Assembly: GCA_900316285.1 (NCBI GenBank) | Contig: ONCG01000004.1 | Span: 1-64,000 of the forward strand | Length of the DNA: 64,000 bases | Direction of reading: 5' to 3' | Source: an uncultured Prevotellaceae bacterium | GTDB lineage: Bacteria; Bacteroidota; Bacteroidia; Bacteroidales; Bacteroidaceae | Shown: piece after piece, positions 51,837 through 60,224 of the stretch | Layout of the letters: each line of letters starts with the position of its first letter | Position numbering within the stretch: the first letter of the stretch is position 1 | Program-made: the position numbers and the translations under genes | The notes under the pieces: generated by a model | The model's database searches: none | The model's input: only the letters and a program-made list of their open reading frames with translations | Told to the model about the DNA's origin: nothing

Positions 51837-51908
51837 ATACTCGAAACTATAAACTCGAAACTATAAACTCGAAACTATAAACTCGAAACTATAAACCTGA
51901 AACTATTT
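51837..51908 (+). repeat. Tandem AAACTCGAAACTATA repeat before ridA
   Basis: Four to five units of a 15-base repeat end about seven bases before the ATG at 51912. The words AAACTC and AAACTATA recall the CTCTAAACTCTC family. Confidence 0.9.
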
Positions 51909-51911
51909 GAT

Positions 51912-52286
51912 ATGAAAGCAATCGCAACAAAAAACGCACCGGCCGCCATCGGCCCTTACAGCCAGGCCATCGAGGCCAACGGCTTTGTTTATGCATCGGG
52001 GCAGCTGCCCATCGATCCTGCTACAGGCGCTTTTCCTGAAGGAGGCATCAAGGAGCAAACCCGCCAGTCGCTACTCAATGCGCAGGCCATTCTGCGCGAA
52101 GCTGGTCTCGAACTAGCAAACGTGGTGAAGACCACCGTACTCCTTGCCGACATCGCCGACTTTGGCGCTATGAACGAGGTGTATAGTGAGTTCTTCGCTC
52201 AGCCTTACCCTGCTCGCAGCGCATTTGCCGTCAGGGATCTGCCCAAGGGCGCACTCGTAGAGATTGAATGTATAGCAGCAAAGTAA
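51912..52286 (+). CDS. ridA: RidA family reactive-intermediate deaminase
   Basis: Hydrolyses reactive enamine/imine products of PLP enzymes. The 124-residue protein has IGPYSQAIEANGFVYASGQL near the N-terminus, the catalytic arginine in PARSAFAVRDLP and the terminal GALVEIECIAAK. Standard family length. It precedes the histidine-degradation genes but is separated by 181 bases. Confidence 0.95.
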   Translation: MKAIATKNAPAAIGPYSQAIEANGFVYASGQLPIDPATGAFPEGGIKEQTRQSLLNAQAILREAGLELANVVKTTVLLADIADFGAMNEVYSEFFAQPYPARSAFAVRDLPKGALVEIECIAAK

Positions 52287-52467
52287 CAAGTAACAAGTAA
52301 CGGAGAACAACGGAAAAATCGGAAATAACCGGAAATTTCTTTTTTCTGTAATTGTCAGCGAAATATTTCAAAACAAAAACGAAAAAGAAACGACTCGTTT
52401 CCGTTATTTCCGAGGTTTTCCGAGTATTTCCGTTATAAAATATTGAAGCAAGAAACTTAGTTATACT
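52287..52467. other. Leader region of ftcD with CGGAAA inverted modules
   Basis: CGGAAAAATCGGAAATAACC at 52312 and further GGAAAT words face several TTTCCG words between 52400 and 52436 (ATTTCCGAGGTTTTCCG). The two sides could form a long imperfect hairpin or multiple protein sites. No clear promoter box was found in between. Confidence 0.55.
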
Positions 52468-54174
52468 ATGAGTCAACAAACACAAATTATTGAGTGCGTG
52501 CCCAACTTTAGCGAGGGACGCAACATGGAGATCATTAAACAGATCACCAATGAGATTGAGAAACATAAGGGTGTGAAATTGCTCGATGTAGACCCTGGCG
52601 ATGCTACCAATCGTACGGTGGTAACCTTCGTGGGTTCGCCCGAAGAGGTATGCCAGGCAGCTTTCGATGCTGTGAAGCGTGCAGGCGAGCTCATCGATAT
52701 GCGTCAGCACCACGGTGCTCATCCGCGTATGGGTGCCACCGATGTGCTGCCGCTCATTCCCGTGAGTGGCATCACCCTCGAGGAGTGTGCCGAGCTGGCG
52801 CGCCAACTTGCTAAGCGGTTGGCCGACGAAGCTCGCATTCCCTGCTATTGCTATGAGGCTGCAGCCTTCAAGCCTGAGCGAAAGAATCTGGCTGTTTGCC
52901 GTGCAGGCGAGTATGAGGCTTTGCCCGAAAAGCTTGCTGTGGCCGAGAAGGCTCCCGACTACGGTGCACGCCCGTTCGACGAAGGTGTGGCCCGTACGGG
53001 TTGTACGGCCGTGGGTGCCCGCGACTTCCTCATTGCCGTGAACTATAACCTGAACACCACCAGCACCCGTCGTGCCAACGCCATCGCCTTCGATGTGCGC
53101 GAAAAAGGCCGTCCTGTTCGTGAAGGTGGACTCCTTACTGGAAAGCCCTTGAAGGATGCTGATGGCAAGACCATTATGCAGCCGGGTACGCTGAAGGCCA
53201 CGAAGGCCATTGGCTGGTTTATCGATGAATATGGTATTGCCCAGGTGTCGATGAATATGACCAATCTCAACGTGACACCCCTGCATGTAGCCTTCGACGA
53301 GGTGTGCCGTGCTGCTGCAGTCCGTGGTGTGAGGGTGACCGGAACGGAAATCGTGGGTCTCGTTCCGAAGAAGACACTCATCGATGCCGGTAAATACTTC
53401 TTGGAGAAGCAACAGCGTTCGACGGGCATTCCTGAAGAGGACATTATGAAGATTGCCATCAAGTCGATGGGACTCGACGACCTGAAGCCTTTCAATCCGC
53501 ACGAGAAAGTGATTGAGTTCATGATGGAAGACAGCGCTGCTGAAGCAAAGAAACTCGTCAACCTCAGCGTGAAGGGATTTGCCGATGAGACATCGCGCGA
53601 GAGTCCTGCTCCCGGTGGCGGTACCATCTCGGCCTATATGGGTGCGCTGGGTGCTGCCTTGGGCACGATGGTTGCCAACCTCTCTAGTCACAAGCGTGGA
53701 TGGGACGACCGCTGGGCAGAGTTCTCGGCTTGGGCCGATAAAGGACAGCAGCTCATGACTGAGCTGTTGCACCTGGTGGATGAAGATACCGAGGCGTTCA
53801 ATCAGATCATGAGTGCATTCTCTCTTCCGAAGGGAACCGACGAGGAGAAAGCTGCACGATCGGCTGCCATCCAGGAGGCTACTCTCTATGCTACACAGGT
53901 GCCGCTGAAGACCATGAAGGCTTCGTTCCGTGCATTCGATATCTGCAAGGCGATGGCCGAAGAGGGCAATCCTGCCAGCGTCAGCGATGCCGGTGTGGGC
54001 GCTTTGGCTGCTCGTGCCGCCGTGCTGGGTGCTTGCCTGAACGTGAAGATTAATGCTTCGTCGCTGAAGGATCGCGAGCAAGCCGATGCTCTCGTTGCTG
54101 AAGCCAATGAACTGGCTCGTCAGGCCTGCGAGTGTGAGCAGACGATCCTGCAGATCGTAGAAGGAAAGCTTTAG
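52468..54174 (+). CDS. ftcD: Glutamate formimidoyltransferase/formimidoyl-THF cyclodeaminase
   Basis: Final step of histidine degradation: moves the formimino group from formiminoglutamate to tetrahydrofolate and then releases ammonia. The 568-residue fusion starts with the transferase (IIECVPNFSEGRNMEII; HHGAHPRMGATDVLP with the catalytic His; RPVREGGLLTGKP). The cyclodeaminase half starts at about 365 (SPAPGGGTISAYMGALGAAL). Both halves seem intact. It heads a rightward hut cluster, with hutU 69 bases downstream. Confidence 0.95.
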   Translation: MSQQTQIIECVPNFSEGRNMEIIKQITNEIEKHKGVKLLDVDPGDATNRTVVTFVGSPEEVCQAAFDAVKRAGELIDMRQHHGAHPRMGATDVLPLIPVSGITLEECAELARQLAKRLADEARIPCYCYEAAAFKPERKNLAVCRAGEYEALPEKLAVAEKAPDYGARPFDEGVARTGCTAVGARDFLIAVNYNLNTTSTRRANAIAFDVREKGRPVREGGLLTGKPLKDADGKTIMQPGTLKATKAIGWFIDEYGIAQVSMNMTNLNVTPLHVAFDEVCRAAAVRGVRVTGTEIVGLVPKKTLIDAGKYFLEKQQRSTGIPEEDIMKIAIKSMGLDDLKPFNPHEKVIEFMMEDSAAEAKKLVNLSVKGFADETSRESPAPGGGTISAYMGALGAALGTMVANLSSHKRGWDDRWAEFSAWADKGQQLMTELLHLVDEDTEAFNQIMSAFSLPKGTDEEKAARSAAIQEATLYATQVPLKTMKASFRAFDICKAMAEEGNPASVSDAGVGALAARAAVLGACLNVKINASSLKDREQADALVAEANELARQACECEQTILQIVEGKL

Positions 54175-54243
54175 GCGCTGCGCGCCGTTCAAAGCGACTG
54201 CGTCGCGGTTTTCCTAACATCTAACACCTTATTTATATATATC

Positions 54244-56247
54244 ATGACCAAAGAAGAATTTCAATCAGAGATACGCCTCGGCATTCCCGACTATTTGCCA
54301 GAGGCAAAAGTCTATGATGCCGACATCAATCATGCTCCGAAGCGGAAGGACATTCTAACCCTGGAGCAGAAACGGTTGGCTCTGCGCAACGCCTTGCGCT
54401 ATTTCCCAAAACACCTGCATGCACAGCTCCTTCCGGAGTTTGCTGAAGAGCTGAAACGCTATGGCCGCATCTATATGTACCGCTATCGTCCCAGCTACGA
54501 CATGTATGCACGTCCCATCGACGACTATCCACACCGGAGTCGTCAGGCGGCTGCCATCATGCTGATGATTCAGAACAACCTTGATCCGCGTGTGGCCCAG
54601 CATCCCCATGAGTTGATTATCTACGGTGGCAACGGAGCCATCTTCCAGAACTGGGCACAATATCGGCTCGTGATGAAATACCTGAGCGAGATGACCGACG
54701 AGCAAACGCTTGTGATGTATAGCGGTCATCCGCTGGGCTTGTTCCCCAGCCATAAACTCGCCCCGAGAGTAGTGGTCACGAATGGTATGGTGATTCCCAA
54801 CTATTCGAAACCAGACGATTGGGAGCGCATGAATGCGATGGGTGTGAGCCAGTACGGACAGATGACGGCGGGCAGCTATATGTATATCGGTCCGCAGGGC
54901 ATCGTCCATGGTACGACCATCACGGTGCTCAACGCGAAACGCCTGCACTCAACGGCTGGCGACCAACGCTCTACGCTCTTCGTCACCGCCGGACTTGGCG
55001 GTATGTCGGGAGCTCAACCGAAGGCTGGCAACATAGCCGGCGTGGTGAGCGTGACGGCCGAAATCAATCCGAAGGCGGCAGGCAAGCGCTATGAGCAAGG
55101 CTGGGTGGACGAGCTGCATACCGACCTCGACGAGCTGATTCCCGCCATTCGCAAGGCTGTTGCCGAGAAGCGAGTGGTGTCGATGGCCTACGTAGGAAAC
55201 ATCGTAGACCTCTGGGAGCGATTGGCCGAGGAAGACATCCATGTTGATTTGGGTAGCGACCAGACATCGCTGCACAATCCTTGGGCTGGCGGCTACTATC
55301 CTGTGGGCTACAGCCTCGAAGAGAGCAAACGCATGATGGCCGAGGAGCCCGAACGCTTCAAGGAAGCCGTGCAGGCATCGCTGCGCCGACAGGTGGCCGC
55401 CATCAACAAGCTGGCCGCCCGTGGCATGTACTTCTTCGACTATGGCAATGCCTTCCTGTTGGAATCGGGTCGTGCCGGAGCCGATGTGTTCAAGGAGGGA
55501 GGCGAGGGCTATCGCTATCCGTCGTATGTGCAAGACATCATGGGTCCGCTGTTCTTCGACTATGGTTTCGGCCCGTTCCGCTGGGTTTGCACCTCGTGCG
55601 ATCCCGACGACCTTGCCACCACCGACCGCCTTGCTGCCGAAGTGCTCGACGAGATGCGCAGTCATGTGACCGACGACATTCGTGGACAACTCGAAGACAA
55701 CCTGCATTGGATTCGCGAGGCTGGACCGAACCACCTGGTGGTGGGCTCGCAGGCCCGCATCCTCTATGCCGATGCTGAAGGTCGCACGAAGATTGCCTTG
55801 GCCTTCAACGACGCTATCCGCCGCGGCGAGCTCAAAGCACCCGTTGTGCTGGGTCGCGACCACCACGACGTCAGCGGTACCGACTCGCCGTTCCGCGAGA
55901 CCTCGAACATCTACGACGGTTCGCAGTTCTGTGCCGATATGGCCGTTCAGAACGTCATTGGCGATTCGTTCCGTGGTGCTACGTGGGTGAGCATTCACAA
56001 CGGTGGCGGAGTAGGCTGGGGTGAAGTGATTAATGGCGGTTTCGGCATGGTCATCGACGGCACGGAGGAGAGCGACGCCAAGATTCGCGAGATGCTCTTC
56101 TGGGATGTCAACAACGGCATTGCTCGCCGTTCGTGGGCTCGCAACCAAGGGTCTATGGATGCCATCCGCCGAGAGATGGAGCGCACGCCCGAGTTGCGTG
56201 TCACGCTGCCCAACCTCGTCGACGACGAATTACTCGACACGATATAA
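54244..56247 (+). CDS. hutU: Urocanate hydratase
   Basis: NAD-containing enzyme turning urocanate into imidazolonepropionate. The 667-residue protein belongs to the longer form of about 670 residues rather than the 555-residue proteobacterial type. Landmarks are IIYGGNGAIFQNWAQYRLV, YSGHPLGLFPSH, GQMTAGSYMYIGPQGIVHGT, LGGMSGAQPKAG with the NAD-binding region, and FVCTSCDPDDLATTD-type cysteine segment (RWVCTSCDPDDLA). The conserved IHNGGGVGWGEVINGGFGMV lies near the C-terminus. Confidence 0.97.
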   Translation: MTKEEFQSEIRLGIPDYLPEAKVYDADINHAPKRKDILTLEQKRLALRNALRYFPKHLHAQLLPEFAEELKRYGRIYMYRYRPSYDMYARPIDDYPHRSRQAAAIMLMIQNNLDPRVAQHPHELIIYGGNGAIFQNWAQYRLVMKYLSEMTDEQTLVMYSGHPLGLFPSHKLAPRVVVTNGMVIPNYSKPDDWERMNAMGVSQYGQMTAGSYMYIGPQGIVHGTTITVLNAKRLHSTAGDQRSTLFVTAGLGGMSGAQPKAGNIAGVVSVTAEINPKAAGKRYEQGWVDELHTDLDELIPAIRKAVAEKRVVSMAYVGNIVDLWERLAEEDIHVDLGSDQTSLHNPWAGGYYPVGYSLEESKRMMAEEPERFKEAVQASLRRQVAAINKLAARGMYFFDYGNAFLLESGRAGADVFKEGGEGYRYPSYVQDIMGPLFFDYGFGPFRWVCTSCDPDDLATTDRLAAEVLDEMRSHVTDDIRGQLEDNLHWIREAGPNHLVVGSQARILYADAEGRTKIALAFNDAIRRGELKAPVVLGRDHHDVSGTDSPFRETSNIYDGSQFCADMAVQNVIGDSFRGATWVSIHNGGGVGWGEVINGGFGMVIDGTEESDAKIREMLFWDVNNGIARRSWARNQGSMDAIRREMERTPELRVTLPNLVDDELLDTI

Positions 56248-56254
56248 TAGCTAT

Positions 56255-56285
56255 CGGAAGTTAAAGAAATTAAAGAAGTTAAAGG
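56255..56285 (+). repeat. Short tandem TTAAAGAAG repeat upstream of hutH
   Basis: Three units of about 9 bases (GTTAAAGAA, ATTAAAGAA, GTTAAAGGA) lie 54 bases before the hutH start codon. It is farther from its start codon than the other tandem leaders. Confidence 0.65.
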
Positions 56286-56338
56286 ACAATGGTCCTGCTA
56301 CTTGAATTATTTACACAAAAAAAAGAAATAATCAAATC

Positions 56339-57829
56339 ATGATACACGAAATTAGCGCTGAACATCTGACGATAGAGCGCATCGGAGAAATTATCAGAGA
56401 GAACTATCAACTGGCATTGAGCGACGATGCCCGCCAACGCATCATTCGCTGCCGCCGCTATCTCGATGAGAAGATAGCCAATCAGGAAGAACCCGTCTAT
56501 GGTGTCACCACCGGCTTCGGCTCGTTGTGCAACGTCTCGATAGGCAAGGACGAGCTGTCGCAGCTGCAGGTGAATCTCATGAAGAGCCACGCCTGCGGTG
56601 TTGGCGAAAGAGTTCGGAAGGACATCGTTCGCATCATGTTGCTACTGAAGATACAGTCGCTCAGCTATGGCTATTCGGGCTGCAAGCTCGACACCGTGGA
56701 GCGACTCATCGACCTCTTCAATCACGACATCACGCCTGTGGTCTACCGGCAGGGCTCGCTCGGAGCCTCTGGCGACCTTGTGCCGCTGGCCCACCTGACG
56801 CTGCCGCTTGTCGGCGAAGGCGAAGTGGAGATGCAGGGCGAGGTGATCTCGGGCGCAGAGATGCTGAAGCGCATGAATTGGAAACCCATCAGCATGGCAT
56901 CGAAGGAAGGACTGGCTCTGCTCAACGGCACACAGAACATGAGTGCCTTTGCCGTCTGGTCGCTGTTGGAGGCTGAACGCCTCTCGAAGTGGGCCGATGC
57001 CATCGCAGCTATGTCGCTCGATGCCTTCGACGGCCGCATCGATCCTTTCACGCCTGTCGTGCATGCCATTCGTCCACATATGGGACAAATCGAGACAGCC
57101 GAGCGCTTCCGCAAGCTTCTGGCCGACAGCGAGCTGATAAAGGGCCACAAGGTGCATGTGCAAGACCCGTATTCCTTCCGCTGTGTGCCGCAGGTTCATG
57201 GTGCTGTGAAGGACACGCTGCGCTATGTGAAATCGGTCATCGACATCGAGATCAACTCCGCCACCGACAACCCAACGGTGTGCCCCGATGAAGACCAGAT
57301 TATCTCGGCAGGCAACTTCCACGGCGAGCCTATCGCCCTGCCCATCGACTTCCTGTCCATCGCTATGAGCGAGCTGGCCAACATATCAGAGCGTCGCATC
57401 TATCGCTTGGTGTCTGGACTGCGCGGCCTGCCCGATTTCCTCGTTGCCAACCCGGGCTTGAACAGCGGTTTCATGATTACTCAGTACACCGCTGCCTCGT
57501 GTGTGTCGCTCAACAAGAGCCTCGCCATGCCCTCGTCGGTAGACAGCATTCCTTCCTGTCAAGACCAGGAAGACCTCGTGTCGATGGGTGCCAATGCCGC
57601 CATCAAGCTGCAGAAGGTCATCCTCAATACAGAGCGCGTGCTGGCCATCGAGCTCTTCAATGCCGCACAGGCACTCGACTTCCGGTTGCCGAAGAAGTCG
57701 TCGACGATCATCATGGACATCCGCAACGCCTTCCGCGAGCAGGTGCCGTTCATCTCCGACGACGTGGTGATGTATCCGCTCATCGAGAAGGCCATCAACT
57801 TCCTGCGTACCTATCCCCTGAACTACTAA
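56339..57829 (+). CDS. hutH: Histidine ammonia-lyase
   Basis: Converts histidine to urocanate using the self-formed MIO group. The 496 residues have the MIO triad in YRQGSLGASGDLVPLAHL, the N-terminal YGVTTGFGSLCNV, LLNGTQNMSA, and PQVHGAVKDTL and SATDNPTV towards the C-terminal half. It is followed 13 bases later by hutI. Phenylalanine/tyrosine lyases share the fold, but the hut context settles the substrate. Confidence 0.97.
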   Translation: MIHEISAEHLTIERIGEIIRENYQLALSDDARQRIIRCRRYLDEKIANQEEPVYGVTTGFGSLCNVSIGKDELSQLQVNLMKSHACGVGERVRKDIVRIMLLLKIQSLSYGYSGCKLDTVERLIDLFNHDITPVVYRQGSLGASGDLVPLAHLTLPLVGEGEVEMQGEVISGAEMLKRMNWKPISMASKEGLALLNGTQNMSAFAVWSLLEAERLSKWADAIAAMSLDAFDGRIDPFTPVVHAIRPHMGQIETAERFRKLLADSELIKGHKVHVQDPYSFRCVPQVHGAVKDTLRYVKSVIDIEINSATDNPTVCPDEDQIISAGNFHGEPIALPIDFLSIAMSELANISERRIYRLVSGLRGLPDFLVANPGLNSGFMITQYTAASCVSLNKSLAMPSSVDSIPSCQDQEDLVSMGANAAIKLQKVILNTERVLAIELFNAAQALDFRLPKKSSTIIMDIRNAFREQVPFISDDVVMYPLIEKAINFLRTYPLNY

Positions 57830-57842
57830 AAACAAGAGCCTT

Positions 57843-59087
57843 ATGCAAACACTCATTAAGAACATTGGATTACTTGCCGGCATACAGGAGACGCCGAAGA
57901 CGCTGCTGCGTGGTGCCGAAATGGCCGAATACCACACGATGGCGAATGCCTGGCTGGTGCTCGATAACGGCCGCATCAGCGACTATGGCCCGATGCCCGA
58001 CTATCCCATTCCTGCCGAGATGCAGATGGTCATCGATGCTGGCGGCGGTGCTGTGTTTCCGTCGTTCTGCGACTCGCATACACACCTGGTCTACGCCGGC
58101 AGCCGCGAAGGCGAGTTTGTCGATAAGATACGCGGTCTCAGCTATGCCGAGATTGCCAAGCGGGGTGGGGGCATCCTGAACTCTGCCGACCGCTTGCACA
58201 ACGCCTCTGAGGAAGAACTCTACGAGCAGGCCATGCGTCGCATTCGCGAAATCTTGCTGAAGGGAACGGGTGCCGTAGAAATCAAGAGCGGCTACGGTTT
58301 GAACACCGCCGACGAGCTGAAGATGCTGCGCGTCATTCGTCGCATCAAGCAGACCACACCCATCAAGGTCATTCCCACCTTCCTGGGTGCTCATGCCGTC
58401 GGGCGAGAATACATTGGCCGGCAGAGCGAGTATGTCGACATGATTGTGAACGAGATGATTCCTGCCGTCGGCGAGGAGAAGCTGGCGTTCTACATCGATG
58501 TGTTCTGCGACAAAGGCTTCTTCACGCCCGAGGAGACCATCCGCATTCTCGAAGCTGGAGCGAAGTACGGCCTGCGCGGAAAGATACACGGTCAGGAGCT
58601 CGCCGATTCGGGTGGGGTAGAGGCGGCCGTGAAGTGCAACGCCCTCTCCGTTGACCACCTGGAGAGCATGACCGACCGCGACATCGAGCTGCTGAAGGCG
58701 CCCCAGGCTCCCATCCCCACGGCTTTGCCCGGCACCTCGTTCTTCCTGAACATGCCGTTTGCTCCTGCCCGCAAGATGATCGATGCCGGACTGCCACTGG
58801 CACTTGCCAGCGACTACAACCCTGGCTCTACGCCCTCGGGCGACATGAAGTTCATCGTGTCGCTGGCATGCATGAAGATGGGTCTGCTGCCTGCCGAAGC
58901 ATTGAATGCCGCCACCATCAATTCAGCCGCCGCCATGGGGCTGAGCGACGAATACGGCTGCATTCGCCGAGGCTGCATTGCCAACATCTTCATCACGGAG
59001 CCTATCCCCTCCATCGACTACATCCCCTATGCCTACACGTCGCCCACCGTCAGGCGCGTGTTCCTGCAGGGAATAGAGTATCGGTAA
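57843..59087 (+). CDS. hutI: Imidazolonepropionase
   Basis: A zinc/iron amidohydrolase that opens the imidazolone ring to give formiminoglutamate. The 414 residues have metal ligands in CDSHTHLVYAGSR, the substrate segment GTGAVEIKSGYGL, PTFLGAHAVGREY, IHGQELADSGGVE and the late metal Asp in LASDYNPGST. It completes the histidine to glutamate route with hutH, hutU and ftcD. A hairpin follows the stop codon. Confidence 0.97.
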   Translation: MQTLIKNIGLLAGIQETPKTLLRGAEMAEYHTMANAWLVLDNGRISDYGPMPDYPIPAEMQMVIDAGGGAVFPSFCDSHTHLVYAGSREGEFVDKIRGLSYAEIAKRGGGILNSADRLHNASEEELYEQAMRRIREILLKGTGAVEIKSGYGLNTADELKMLRVIRRIKQTTPIKVIPTFLGAHAVGREYIGRQSEYVDMIVNEMIPAVGEEKLAFYIDVFCDKGFFTPEETIRILEAGAKYGLRGKIHGQELADSGGVEAAVKCNALSVDHLESMTDRDIELLKAPQAPIPTALPGTSFFLNMPFAPARKMIDAGLPLALASDYNPGSTPSGDMKFIVSLACMKMGLLPAEALNAATINSAAAMGLSDEYGCIRRGCIANIFITEPIPSIDYIPYAYTSPTVRRVFLQGIEYR

Positions 59088-59133
59088 AGGCATTCGGATA
59101 GATTTAGTGTCTGTCCTTCTATAGTTATGCATG

Positions 59134-59170
59134 TAGATAAGGTTGACGCTTTTGCTGTCAACCTTATCTA
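59134..59170 (+). terminator. Terminator-like hairpin after hutI
   Basis: TAGATAAGGTTGAC (59134-59147) pairs perfectly with GTCAACCTTATCTA (59157-59170) around a nine-base loop. No T-run follows directly, so it may stabilise the mRNA end rather than terminate alone. Confidence 0.65.
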
Positions 59171-59321
59171 TAATAATGCAGTTTACGTTATACTTTTTTA
59201 TCTTCTTTGAAAAGAGAATGAATCTTTGATATTTTCTTTACTATTCTTTAAAAAAAGTAAAGTTACAGCTTCTCGACTTAAAAAAGAAACGAGTTTCTTT
59301 TGTTCTGCGCTCGATTTTTCG

Positions 59322-59329
59322 TACCTTTG
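59322..59329 (+). promoter_or_regulatory. -7 promoter box of the map-tsaD-cinA cluster
   Basis: TACCTTTG with TTG at 59300-59302, 19 bases upstream; leader about 22 bases. Confidence 0.8.
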
Positions 59330-59355
59330 CAGCCAAATTAGTAAACGCTGAAAAC

Positions 59356-60219
59356 ATGGTATTCAAAAAGAAAAGACGCTGGCACGCACTGCCAGGGCAG
59401 GTTCCCACGGAGTTCGACCGCGAGATCATGAAGTGGGAGAGCCGCGGCCGGCTGGTGCCCACACGCGATCTGATCAAGACACCAGAGCAGATAGAGGGCA
59501 TACGCCGTGCTGGCGTGGTGAACACGGGTGTGCTCGACGAGGTGGCGAAACACATTCATGCCGGCATGTCGACACTCGAAATCGACGACATCTGCATGGA
59601 CTATTGCAAGCGCCACAATGCCACGCCGGCCTGCCTGAACTACGAGGGCTTTCCGAAGTCGGTGTGCACGAGCATCAACGAAGTGGTGTGCCACGGCATC
59701 CCGAAGGCTACCGACATCCTTCAGGAGGGCGACATCATCAACGTGGACTTCACGACGATTCTCGACGGTTACTATGCCGATGCCTCGCGAATGTTCATCA
59801 TCGGCAAGACCACTCCCGAGAAGGAGCAGCTGGTGCGCGTAGCCAAGGAGTGTCTGGAAATTGGCATGGAGGCTGCGAAGCCCTGGAGCTTCGTGGGCGA
59901 TATCGGCAATGCCATCGAGAAGCATTGCAAGCGCTACAACTACGGTGTGGTGCGCGACCTGTGCGGTCATGGCGTGGGCTTGAAGTTCCACGAGGAGCCC
60001 GATGTGGCCCACTATGGCAAGAAGGGAACGGGCATGCTGCTCGTGCCTGGCATGGTGTTCACGATAGAGCCGATGATCAACATGGGCACGTGGCGCGTGT
60101 TCATCGATAGCGACGACCCGTACGGCTGGGAGGTAATCTCTGAAGACGAACTGCCGTCGGCACAATGGGAGCACACGCTGCTGATGACCGATCATGGCGT
60201 GGAAATCCTCACTTACTAA
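59356..60219 (+). CDS. map: Methionine aminopeptidase, type I
   Basis: Removes the initiator methionine. The 287-residue protein has the metal ligands in VDFTTILDGYYADASRMF, GHGVGLKFHEEP, TIEPMI and QWEHTLLM, and the substrate His in NEVVCHGIP. An N-terminal extension of about 40 residues (MVFKKKRRWHALPGQVP) precedes the catalytic core. tsaD starts five bases after the stop codon, so the two are cotranscribed. Confidence 0.96.
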   Translation: MVFKKKRRWHALPGQVPTEFDREIMKWESRGRLVPTRDLIKTPEQIEGIRRAGVVNTGVLDEVAKHIHAGMSTLEIDDICMDYCKRHNATPACLNYEGFPKSVCTSINEVVCHGIPKATDILQEGDIINVDFTTILDGYYADASRMFIIGKTTPEKEQLVRVAKECLEIGMEAAKPWSFVGDIGNAIEKHCKRYNYGVVRDLCGHGVGLKFHEEPDVAHYGKKGTGMLLVPGMVFTIEPMINMGTWRVFIDSDDPYGWEVISEDELPSAQWEHTLLMTDHGVEILTY

Positions 60220-60224
60220 CTGCA

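Noticed and set aside
52231-54192. A 653-residue open frame on the minus strand opposite ftcD
   Set aside because: It is the antisense mirror of a clearly real gene with strong codon bias; it has no family motifs, promoter or sensible N-terminus. The same holds for long antisense frames opposite the acyl-CoA synthetases, rarA, gldE, prs and hutU.
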